Under the pieces are notes generated by a model. It made no database searches. It worked only from the letters and a program-made list of their open reading frames with translations, and was not told the origin of the DNA. Of a stretch of 57,302 nt of DNA, positions 1 to 7,951 are shown piece after piece. Source of the stretch: Victivallales bacterium (GTDB taxonomy: Bacteria; Verrucomicrobiota; Lentisphaeria; Oligosphaerales; Oligosphaeraceae); contig JAFZAB010000131.1 in the NCBI GenBank assembly GCA_017548425.1, positions 1-57,302 of the forward strand, given 5' to 3'. A program made the position numbers and the translations under genes. Position 1 is the stretch's first letter. Each line of letters starts with the position of its first letter.

Positions 1-2
1 AT

Positions 3-1199
3 ATACGTTCAGGGAAAAAAAAGTCTGTTAATCATTGTAATTTTTCCAAGAGTGAATTTTATATTCCTGCCCAAACATTGAATCAGATTTCCTTAGAAAA
101 GAATTTTATTGATAATTTAATGCAATGGAGTCCAGGTAAAAAAGCGAATAATGGGGAGATTCAGGTAATTGATTTTTTCTGTGGTTGTGGAGGCATGTCT
201 TTGGGTTTTGCTGCATCCGAAAATTTCAAAATGCTCGGGGGAGTGGATATCAAAGAAGATGCGGTCAAGACTTATGAACAGAACATTGGTGTTCATGGAT
301 ATCAACAAGATATTGTAAAAATATATGAAGAAGAGGAACTTCTTGAAGAATTTCTAAAAAAGATAAATTATGACAGTAACCGACCGTCAGTTGTCATCGG
401 CTGTGCTCCCTGCCAAGGTTTTTCTGCGCATAGAAAAAAAAATAAGGGGCCTGATGACAGACGTAACTCCCTTGTAGGAATCTTTGCAAGCATTGCGACT
501 GAGATTTCTCCAGATTGTATTGTTATTGAGAATGTTCCTGAACTTTTATCTGAAAAGTATTCATCATATTTTCAAGAAGCAAAAGAAACATTTGAGGATC
601 ATCATTATATTGTAAATACAACAGTTGTAAATGCAGCTGAGTTTGGTGTTCCACAAGCGAGGTATCGTGCATTAATAATCGCGATGAAGCATCCTTTTTC
701 CATGCCGATACCATTATATAGTCAAGCAGAGTTCAGGACAGTCCGAGACGCAATAGGGAACTTGCCTCCTGTAGAGGTTGGTGCTGTAGATCCGAATGAT
801 ATATTGCATAGATGCGCAAATCACAAAAAGACAACCGTAGACACAATTCGCATGATTCCTCATGATGGCGGATCTCGTCCAAATGGGATTGGCCCAAAAT
901 GTCTGGATGAAGTCAGTGGCTTTTATGATGTATATGGACGTTTGTCTTGGGGAAAACCATCTATAACGATTACCCATTATGCAAGAAACCCAGCAAGTGG
1001 GCGCTTTGTTCATCCTGAACAAGACCGTGGGTTGACATTAAGAGAAATGGCTTGTCTACAAAGTTTTCCTTTGAATTTTGATTTCTGCGGCAGTTTTGAT
1101 TCCATCGCAGAGCAAATCGGTGAGGCTGTTCCCCCCATTTTGTCTGCTGTTGTGGCTGGCAGTATATTGTGGGACATGGAAAAAAAGGATTATCAATAA
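3..1199 (+). CDS. DNA (cytosine-5) methyltransferase, 5' end outside the window
   Basis: Transfers a methyl group from SAM to C5 of cytosine in a specific DNA site, as the first protective enzyme of a restriction-modification operon. Visible m5C-methyltransferase motifs, in order: motif I FFCGCGGMSLG; motif IV with PCQ, the catalytic Cys encoded at 411-413; motif VI ENV; motif VIII QARYRALII; and motif X GEAVPP close to the C-terminus. The first possible start inside the window is TTG at 78, but the frame stays open and protein-like to the window edge, with no ATG and no stop. I therefore treat the gene as 5'-partial. Its stop overlaps the start of the next methyltransferase by one base. Base composition is visibly more AT-rich than the window after 6 kb. 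The recognition sequence cannot be read from the protein. Confidence 0.93.
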   Translation: MRSGKKKSVNHCNFSKSEFYIPAQTLNQISLEKNFIDNLMQWSPGKKANNGEIQVIDFFCGCGGMSLGFAASENFKMLGGVDIKEDAVKTYEQNIGVHGYQQDIVKIYEEEELLEEFLKKINYDSNRPSVVIGCAPCQGFSAHRKKNKGPDDRRNSLVGIFASIATEISPDCIVIENVPELLSEKYSSYFQEAKETFEDHHYIVNTTVVNAAEFGVPQARYRALIIAMKHPFSMPIPLYSQAEFRTVRDAIGNLPPVEVGAVDPNDILHRCANHKKTTVDTIRMIPHDGGSRPNGIGPKCLDEVSGFYDVYGRLSWGKPSITITHYARNPASGRFVHPEQDRGLTLREMACLQSFPLNFDFCGSFDSIAEQIGEAVPPILSAVVAGSILWDMEKKDYQ

Positions 1200-2260
1200 T
1201 GAAATTTACATGTGTAGATAGTTTCTGTGGAGCTGGCGGTTTGACTCTAGGATTGAAAAGGGCTGGCTTCGATATTCTATACAGCTTCGACAACGATAAA
1301 CACTGTATCGATACAATGCGATGTAACTCACAATATTTTTCTCACACTTCTGAATGTATTAGTATTGAAGATCTTATTGCGGAAGATCCATTGAAAAAAC
1401 TGTGTCTGAATAGGGGAGATTTGTTTCTTTTAGCCGGAGGACCTCCATGCCAAGGATTTTCTATACAACGCATTGGGAAGGACACCGATACGCGCAATAG
1501 ATTGGTAAGTGCTTATGGGGAGCTATTGGAAATTTTATACCCAAAGTATTTTCTGATGGAAAATGTTCCTGGAATTACGGGAAAACGAGGCAGTTATTAT
1601 TTGTCCCATATTATTGAAAAGGCAAAAAAAATGGGATATTATATTCATGAGCAAATATTAAATGCACAATATTATAATGTACCCCAGAGACGAAAGCGCA
1701 TGATTCTGGTCGGTGAACGGTTGGACGTTGGAATTCCCAATTTTGTCTATCCTGCGCCTTCAAGCAAAAAAATTACCGTCCGTGATACGATTTCTTTTTT
1801 ACCTGCTCCCCCAGAAGATGGTTCATGTCACCCTGATTTCCCTTTGCACAGACGAGATAAATTATCAGAAAAGAATATTTGCCGTTTGAATGCATTGAAA
1901 GAAGGTGAAGGGCGTGATTCATTGCCACCAGAGTTGCTTGCAAATTGCCATAAACTGAGTTCTTCAAAAATTGGGCACAGAAACGTATATGGACGCATGT
2001 TGTGGGATGATGTAGCACCGACTATCACGGCACGTTTTGACAGTTTCACTCGAGGGATGTTTGGACATCCAGAACAAACACGAAGCATTTCTTTGAGAGA
2101 GGGTGCATTATTGCAAACCTTTCCGTTGGATTTTCAATTTTCTGGAACGAAAGTTTCTATTGCGAAGCAGATTGGTAATGCTGTGCCCGTTAATTTCGCA
2201 TATGAAATTGCATGCCAGATATTGAAATGCTACAAGGATAAAATGGAGTCTGAAAAATGA
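1199..2260 (+). CDS. second DNA (cytosine-5) methyltransferase
   Basis: A second, divergent m5C methyltransferase of about 353 residues. Motifs: I DSFCGAGGLTLG at residues 7-18; IV GGPPCQGFS with catalytic Cys84; VI MENVPGI; VIII PQRRKRMILVG; X GNAVPVNFA near the end. The start is ATG at 1199, which overlaps the previous TAA (TAATG) and follows an AAGGAT element. An upstream start at 1169 is possible but would put ten non-conserved residues before motif I. The stop overlaps the next ATG (ATGA). Two different m5C methyltransferases in one operon are typical where each strand of an asymmetric site needs its own enzyme. That role is inferred here. Confidence 0.93.
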   Translation: MKFTCVDSFCGAGGLTLGLKRAGFDILYSFDNDKHCIDTMRCNSQYFSHTSECISIEDLIAEDPLKKLCLNRGDLFLLAGGPPCQGFSIQRIGKDTDTRNRLVSAYGELLEILYPKYFLMENVPGITGKRGSYYLSHIIEKAKKMGYYIHEQILNAQYYNVPQRRKRMILVGERLDVGIPNFVYPAPSSKKITVRDTISFLPAPPEDGSCHPDFPLHRRDKLSEKNICRLNALKEGEGRDSLPPELLANCHKLSSSKIGHRNVYGRMLWDDVAPTITARFDSFTRGMFGHPEQTRSISLREGALLQTFPLDFQFSGTKVSIAKQIGNAVPVNFAYEIACQILKCYKDKMESEK

Positions 2261-5200
2261 GTTTTGAATCTATAACCTGTGAATATTTGAAAGAATTGAC
2301 AGCATTGCGTAATAATGCGGAATTGTCAGCAGATTTTACTCCTGAACTTTCATATAAACCCGTTTTGCACAATTATTTTCAAAAAATTGTGGCATTGATA
2401 TCCAGTGACATTGATATCATTTTTGAACCTGCAAAACAAGGCGAATCGGGGAGACCGGATTGGCGTTTCTATGACAAGAAAAGTCAGGGTAATTTTGGAT
2501 ATATCGAAGGCAAGGGGTTATCGTGGGACACGCCAATAAGTATTTCCAATTATCAGGATCAAATTGAGAAATATCTACAACTGAAAAGCAATTTAATACT
2601 CACAGATGGTATTGAGTTTTGTTTTTTCGGAAATAGTTTTCGTGAAAATAAGCGTATTTGCATTGTTAACAAATCAAAAAATACTAGATCTGCATATGAG
2701 TTAAAACCTGTTTACAGCGATTTGGAAATAGCATTTAGAGCATTTTTTAAGACTCCTGGGTTTCGTCAATGCACTGAGACCGAAATAATAGCAGACGCAG
2801 CCAAGAGGGCAAAAAATCTTGCAGAAATTTCCCAGAAATTATCTAGTCTATCGCTAGGCAGTGGATTGAACAGTGCTGAAAACGAGGCAATAGAAGCATT
2901 ACATCATTTACACAATTTATTACTCAAACATCATGATCCAGCCCTGAAGGACAATGAGCTCTTTTCTGATTTTATCGCACAGGTTTTAGTTTTTGGTATT
3001 TTATATGCACATCGTTTTATTACCTGTGAAGATGATGCACCAAGTGATAGATTCAGAAAAATAAAAAAATTTTGGGAGAAACCTATTGAAGGTTCTGCAG
3101 AACTATTACCTTTTCACGAATTAATTGTAAACTTGAATAAGCAATTTTATTCAAATAATGCAATCGGTCCACTCCAAACATGGTATGATGATTGTTGTCG
3201 GTGTCTCGCTCATACGCAATTGAATCGCGCTAGTACTCCGGACTTTCATACATTATATGAAAATTTTCTGAAGGCATATGATCCCAAGAAAAAAATAGAT
3301 TTCGGATCATTTTATACACATCCAAAATTGGCTGATATGATGGTGCGAATGACGGAATACATCGCCATAAAAGAGTTAAAAATTTCCTCCGTTTTTTCTG
3401 CCGACAACAATATTATTGATCCTTGTTGTGGGACAGGCACATTCATTGAAAGCATCATAAACAATATAAAATTCAATTCTCCAGTTAATATCGTTGGTTT
3501 TGAAATACAACCAGCCCCATATGCTTTGGCGAATTACAGAATTGCTCTTTTGCGCGAGAAGTTAGTGTTTCAGCATCATGTCAAAATTGTTTTAACGAAT
3601 ACATTGAGTGATGCGTTGGAAGAAAAAATATCTGCACCCTGTGATTTGTTCGATCAAGAACAAATATTTGCAAAGGAGCTTGTTCGGTCTCCTTTGATTT
3701 TAGTTATTGGAAATCCACCATCTTCAGACGCACAAAAGCAGCATACGTGTAATAAGGGATTCAAAATCATTCAACATTTGCTTGATGATTTTCGTCCACC
3801 GAAAGAAATACGCAAAAGCCGCCAAAATACACAGAAACATTTACAGAACGATTTTATGAAATTTTTGCGTTGGGCTTGTGAAAAAGTATTGTTGAATGAA
3901 AATGGAATTCTGGCATTCGTTATTCCATCCTCCTTTTTTGAGAATCCGACATATGAATATGCTCGGAAATGGATGGCATCGAAATTTAACGAGATTTTCC
4001 TATTAAAATTTGATGAAGATAACCGAAAAGGTGGAGCATCAAAAAATTTATTTCAGACGTTGCAAGGGAGATCCGTTATCTTTGCTATTCGTGGGCAGAA
4101 GATAAAATACAAGCAATGTTCATTCTACTTTTTAGATATATCGCATTTTTCTAAACAAGAGAAAATACTGTTTTTTGAGAAATCCCCAAAAGAACTCATC
4201 AGATATTTCAAGAAAGTAACTCCGAATGAATCATTGATATTGGGCATCGGAGATGTCGAGAAAGATGTTACTGAGGTTTACTCAAAAGGTATTTCTCTAT
4301 TCCCTGCATTTGAGCAGGATACTGATTGTATCTTTCTTCGTCATTGTTCCGGCATTAAGTTGGCTCCGACTGCATTGTTTGTGCATTCAAAAAAAGGTAT
4401 TCTTCAAAGACGATGTTTAGAAATAGGCGATTTGAATATCCCATCAGAAAAAATTATTGAGAATTGGTTTTCAGGACAGCGGAAAGTTGTTACCTCTGAA
4501 AAACTTTCTCCGTCAATAAGATTGGAGTTTTCTGCCGCTATTAACAATGAAAACCGAATAGCCGAGAACATATTTTCTTACAGTTTTAGACCGTTTTTAA
4601 CATCTTTCGTTCTTTTAGATGAAAATATCTTTTCAAAAATCAAAGACGAAGGAGGAAGAGGAACTCGTTTGCGTCCGGAACTTATAAAAGCCTTTTCAGA
4701 TGAGACCAATATTGGCTTTGCAGTTGCTCCCGCTCCAAAGGACATTGGAACAAAGCTTCACCGTTTTGTTTCTTTTTGCTGGCATATTTCCGACAATGAC
4801 TTGTGTTCCCGACAAAATGCACATGTGTTTTGTGCAAAATACCCCATGTATCATACGGTAAATGTCGATCAGCAAAGATCTGCCCTGAATTATAGTAATA
4901 TTTCAAAAAAATTAGCACACTTAGGTCTCTCTGAGTTTGACTGGGTATTTTATGCATATGCGATTATGGTCTCAGGATGGTATCTGAAAAAGTTCTCCTC
5001 CATTCTCTATTCTTCGTCAGATAAAATTCCCAAAATTCCGATTCATTCGCAGAAAGATGTTTTACAAAAGATTATTTTTGCAGGGAAACAAATTGCTATA
5101 TGTGAAGACAATGCAAAATGGCATTTTTCTCAAGAAGATCTTTTCAAAAGAAATGTCTCTCTCTTCAATAAGGAGTTTTATTTGGATTCATATAGAATTT

Positions 5201-5481
5201 CAGAAGACAAAATATTTTTGTATACAAAAAATCATTCTTCCCCAGAGATTGTGCTCAAAGTTTGTCCAGATATTTTACATCTAAAAGTTTCTGGTTATGA
5301 CGTTGTTGTTACATGGTTAAAATTCCACTCTCATCAATATACACGAACAACGTTTTCAAATGTAGATTACGAAGAGTTTTTGAATCTTCTTTGTGCAATA
5401 CAAACTCAATTGTTGTATATTTCAAAACTTGATTTGTTATTAGAAAGTGAGTTTAGTAGCCTAGAAAATTGGTTGACATGA
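2257..5481 (+). CDS. fused restriction endonuclease-methyltransferase (type IIG/ISP-like)
   Basis: A 1074-residue protein that probably cleaves DNA in the R-M module. N-terminus: a PD-(D/E)XK-like nuclease site, GRPD with Asp68 followed by YIEGK (Glu84, Lys86). Residues 100-340: a helical linker. A gamma-class amino-methyltransferase domain follows: FGSFYTHP at about 348, motif I DPCCGTGTF at 388-396, a motif II-like FEIQPAPYA, and motif IV GNPPSS at 485-490. About 450 residues remain, long enough for target recognition. No helicase motifs are seen, so it is shorter than classical type ISP enzymes and closer in layout to type IIG. Oddity: motif IV reads NPPS where N6-adenine methyltransferases have NPP[YFW]; loss of the base-stacking aromatic suggests weak or no methylation. 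It overlaps the second methyltransferase by 4 nt and is the last gene of the operon. Function is inferred from motifs. Confidence 0.8.
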   Translation: MSFESITCEYLKELTALRNNAELSADFTPELSYKPVLHNYFQKIVALISSDIDIIFEPAKQGESGRPDWRFYDKKSQGNFGYIEGKGLSWDTPISISNYQDQIEKYLQLKSNLILTDGIEFCFFGNSFRENKRICIVNKSKNTRSAYELKPVYSDLEIAFRAFFKTPGFRQCTETEIIADAAKRAKNLAEISQKLSSLSLGSGLNSAENEAIEALHHLHNLLLKHHDPALKDNELFSDFIAQVLVFGILYAHRFITCEDDAPSDRFRKIKKFWEKPIEGSAELLPFHELIVNLNKQFYSNNAIGPLQTWYDDCCRCLAHTQLNRASTPDFHTLYENFLKAYDPKKKIDFGSFYTHPKLADMMVRMTEYIAIKELKISSVFSADNNIIDPCCGTGTFIESIINNIKFNSPVNIVGFEIQPAPYALANYRIALLREKLVFQHHVKIVLTNTLSDALEEKISAPCDLFDQEQIFAKELVRSPLILVIGNPPSSDAQKQHTCNKGFKIIQHLLDDFRPPKEIRKSRQNTQKHLQNDFMKFLRWACEKVLLNENGILAFVIPSSFFENPTYEYARKWMASKFNEIFLLKFDEDNRKGGASKNLFQTLQGRSVIFAIRGQKIKYKQCSFYFLDISHFSKQEKILFFEKSPKELIRYFKKVTPNESLILGIGDVEKDVTEVYSKGISLFPAFEQDTDCIFLRHCSGIKLAPTALFVHSKKGILQRRCLEIGDLNIPSEKIIENWFSGQRKVVTSEKLSPSIRLEFSAAINNENRIAENIFSYSFRPFLTSFVLLDENIFSKIKDEGGRGTRLRPELIKAFSDETNIGFAVAPAPKDIGTKLHRFVSFCWHISDNDLCSRQNAHVFCAKYPMYHTVNVDQQRSALNYSNISKKLAHLGLSEFDWVFYAYAIMVSGWYLKKFSSILYSSSDKIPKIPIHSQKDVLQKIIFAGKQIAICEDNAKWHFSQEDLFKRNVSLFNKEFYLDSYRISEDKIFLYTKNHSSPEIVLKVCPDILHLKVSGYDVVVTWLKFHSHQYTRTTFSNVDYEEFLNLLCAIQTQLLYISKLDLLLESEFSSLENWLT

Positions 5482-6056
5482 TAGCTTTATAACGAAAAAA
5501 TAACTCGCTTAAAAAAGCTACATCATGGTCAATTATCTTCAATATTCAACACAAATATGTGATGCAATTTTATTGCAGGAGATTGTATTCGATTAGTCGT
5601 CTGAAAGGAGATATCTGCGGGAATCTTGCCTTTTATGGTGGAGACTGGGCATGAAAAACTTTCCGGCTTGAGACTGGGATTAATCTAGAAGGCTTAACCA
5701 ACCTAAGAGGCAATATTTTCAAAAAGATATCAAAATCTCAATTATTATGTGACTGAGATTCCACTCACGCTCGCATTACAAAGAGCTTTTTCAGCAAATG
5801 CGTTACTGTCATATAAAATTCGTTATAGAAATAATGGATTGGATTACTTGAAATATTTCAAACAAGATACAACTATATAGATGCATTATCATCAACAACA
5901 AGATTGTTCTGTTGTCTGCTTTATACTGCCTGTATGAAGCACAAAAGAGAGCTTTGTGACATGGTTTGAAAAATCGGGCGGGGGATTATATTAGTTCGTG
6001 TTTCAAGAAAAAGGGAGGGCTGATTATAGAACAATGTCCGAAAAAGGAATCATCCC
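5482..6056. other. AT-rich intergenic region between R-M island and glycosidase
   Basis: I find no convincing gene in this 575-base stretch. It contains a 9-bp direct repeat GAGACTGGG (5641-5649 and 5670-5678), an SD-like AAGGAGA near 5605 with no ORF of useful length after it, and the promoter-like element listed at 5966. It may be eroded sequence at the edge of a transferred R-M island. Confidence 0.5.
5966..5994 (+). promoter_or_regulatory. putative promoter for the 6057 glycosidase
   Basis: TTGAAA at 5966-5971, a G-rich spacer (CGGGCGGGGG) and TTATATTAG, giving a -10 of TATATT (spacer 15) or TATTAG (spacer 17). It lies about 65 nt upstream of the start. The same TTGAA / GGGCGG / TTATATTA combination recurs before queF and, more loosely, before argB. 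Confidence 0.45.
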
Positions 6057-7856
6057 ATGGAACGATATCATACACCATTCATTATGTTGACGGCTGTGGC
6101 CTGTCTTGCGCTGTACACGACTGGTACTGTTGCTGTGGCGAGGGAAGTGCGGCTGGATTTGGCGGCGTTTGCGGGACAGTCGGAAAATGGTTCTGGCAAC
6201 GTGAAACTGCCGTTTGCATGGGGGCTTCATCGGGCGAAAGACGAATGGGCTGGTTGGAACACGCTATGGTTGCGCATGAAGGGAACGGCTGGAAGCAATG
6301 TCCATGCGGTCTATAATCGTGTATTCTGTCCGATTGGGCCTGAACGCGCCAATCAAGCCACCGCCATTGTTCCAGACAAGAAGACGTTTGCCATGACGGG
6401 AGACTGGTCATGGTTCAGCATGCCCGTGGCGGGCAACCGTCTGGAATATCGCTTCGAACTGACAACAGAAAGCGCGGGCGTTGAAATCGACCAGGCCATC
6501 CTTACGGACAACGACGACTTCAAGCCAGCCAGTTTGGATGCAAAGGCCTTGTCGGATCTGCCCGTACGCAAGCCACGAACAGAACCAGCGGATAGACTTT
6601 TTGAGATGAATCCATTGATGCCGCTTCGCGACTATGCTTTGGAAGTGGCGAAACTCTCGGGTGTTACGCCCGGCGAGCCAACGGCAGTCGTCAATGAGGA
6701 CGGTGCTCCGCTACTGAACGGCAAACCATGGTTTCCCATGATGATTTACCATGCATGGCCTGGTGACCATGATTTGGACGATGTGCCGCTGAATGTCATG
6801 AGCGATGCTCCGACGTCAGGCGACATTCCCTGTCCAAAGCTCTGCCAGAGGTACTTCTTGGGGCAGGAACGTTGCTATCAGCAGCTTTTCGAATATGCCA
6901 ATGGCGAACGGAATGCCTCGTCAATAGCCATTATCTATTTGGCGGATGAGCCTGATCTACAAATGGATGTCGTATGCCAACGACGGATGCATGAACTCGT
7001 GAAGGCGGTCATGCCCGGCAAGCTGACCCTCTATGTCGATTGCCTGCATGCAAATCCGCCTGAAGCTTTCCGCACGTCGGACATGGCTGGATACGACTTT
7101 TATCCAATCGGTCGGAAAGAAGATTGGCTGAGCATCCAATGCATCGAATGGGAAGTGGACAGAATGCGCTGGGCTTCCGGCAACGCTCCATGCATCTTTG
7201 TCGTGCAGACATTCGATTGGCAGCGTTTCCTGCCTTACGAGGCAGGGAAAAACTGTCCGGGCGGCTTCCCGACGGATCGCGAACTAGCCTGCATGACATG
7301 GCTTCCTGTCGCTCGCGGCGTGCGTGGGCTGTATTTCTTCAACTACCGTGACATCCATGGTGAAAAACGCCAGACCATCGTCGAATACGCCCCGAAGGGC
7401 TGGGCGCAGTTCAAGCGTCTGATCGGACTGTTGGATACCATGAAAAAAGCGTTGGCGGGGCCGGAAGTCCATCTTCCATGGAAGGCCGAAGGCGAGGCGC
7501 GGTTCCGCATCGCCGTGTCGCCGGAACGAGACCAGGCTTATCTCATTGCAGTAAATCCAATGCTGCATACGGTCAAGGCGACCTGCCAATTGAAGGGCAC
7601 GCCGCTTGAGAATGCATCATTTGAGAAGCTGTTCGCGGATGGTGTGACGGCCGATTTGTCCGTCGGAACATTCACGTTTGAGGAACTTGGAAGTGCTGTC
7701 TATCGTATCAATGGAGGCGATTTATCAGCGCTGCGCCGAAAGAGCACGGAGGAGGTTCTGAAGGAACTCGAACCGCAGGCATCTTCTCCCGCGGGGCCTG
7801 GACCTTACCTTCAGGAGGCCCGAAGGCTCGGCCGAACGGGACAATCCCGTGAATGA
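6057..7856 (+). CDS. secreted TIM-barrel glycoside hydrolase-like protein
   Basis: A 599-residue predicted exported glycosidase. Start ATG 6057 has AAGGA 8 nt upstream. Residues 1-28 look like a Sec signal peptide (hydrophobic core followed by VAVA-R). Residues about 30-170 look like a beta-sandwich. Residues 180-500 look like a (beta/alpha)8 barrel: a WFPMMIYHAWPG segment, then YLADEPD in which Glu298 is a candidate acid/base (clan GH-A-like enzymes often carry DEP or NEP here), then FYPIG and VVQTFDWQRF. A C-terminal beta domain ends the protein. I cannot assign a GH family. No cytoplasmic partner is adjacent; the next gene is convergent. Substrate unknown. Confidence 0.72.
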   Translation: MERYHTPFIMLTAVACLALYTTGTVAVAREVRLDLAAFAGQSENGSGNVKLPFAWGLHRAKDEWAGWNTLWLRMKGTAGSNVHAVYNRVFCPIGPERANQATAIVPDKKTFAMTGDWSWFSMPVAGNRLEYRFELTTESAGVEIDQAILTDNDDFKPASLDAKALSDLPVRKPRTEPADRLFEMNPLMPLRDYALEVAKLSGVTPGEPTAVVNEDGAPLLNGKPWFPMMIYHAWPGDHDLDDVPLNVMSDAPTSGDIPCPKLCQRYFLGQERCYQQLFEYANGERNASSIAIIYLADEPDLQMDVVCQRRMHELVKAVMPGKLTLYVDCLHANPPEAFRTSDMAGYDFYPIGRKEDWLSIQCIEWEVDRMRWASGNAPCIFVVQTFDWQRFLPYEAGKNCPGGFPTDRELACMTWLPVARGVRGLYFFNYRDIHGEKRQTIVEYAPKGWAQFKRLIGLLDTMKKALAGPEVHLPWKAEGEARFRIAVSPERDQAYLIAVNPMLHTVKATCQLKGTPLENASFEKLFADGVTADLSVGTFTFEELGSAVYRINGGDLSALRRKSTEEVLKELEPQASSPAGPGPYLQEARRLGRTGQSRE

Positions 7857-7951
7857 TGGACATTTTTTTTCGGGGGGAAATCTGCCAGTCTTCCTGTGTT
7901 TTTTGCTCCCACTTTTTCAAGAAAAGTGCATGGAAAAGTGTAAATAGCACG

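Noticed and set aside
2257..5481. Classical type ISP enzyme or BREX PglX
   Set aside because: No helicase motifs for ISP, and no other BREX genes; the N-terminal nuclease motif argues for a self-contained enzyme.
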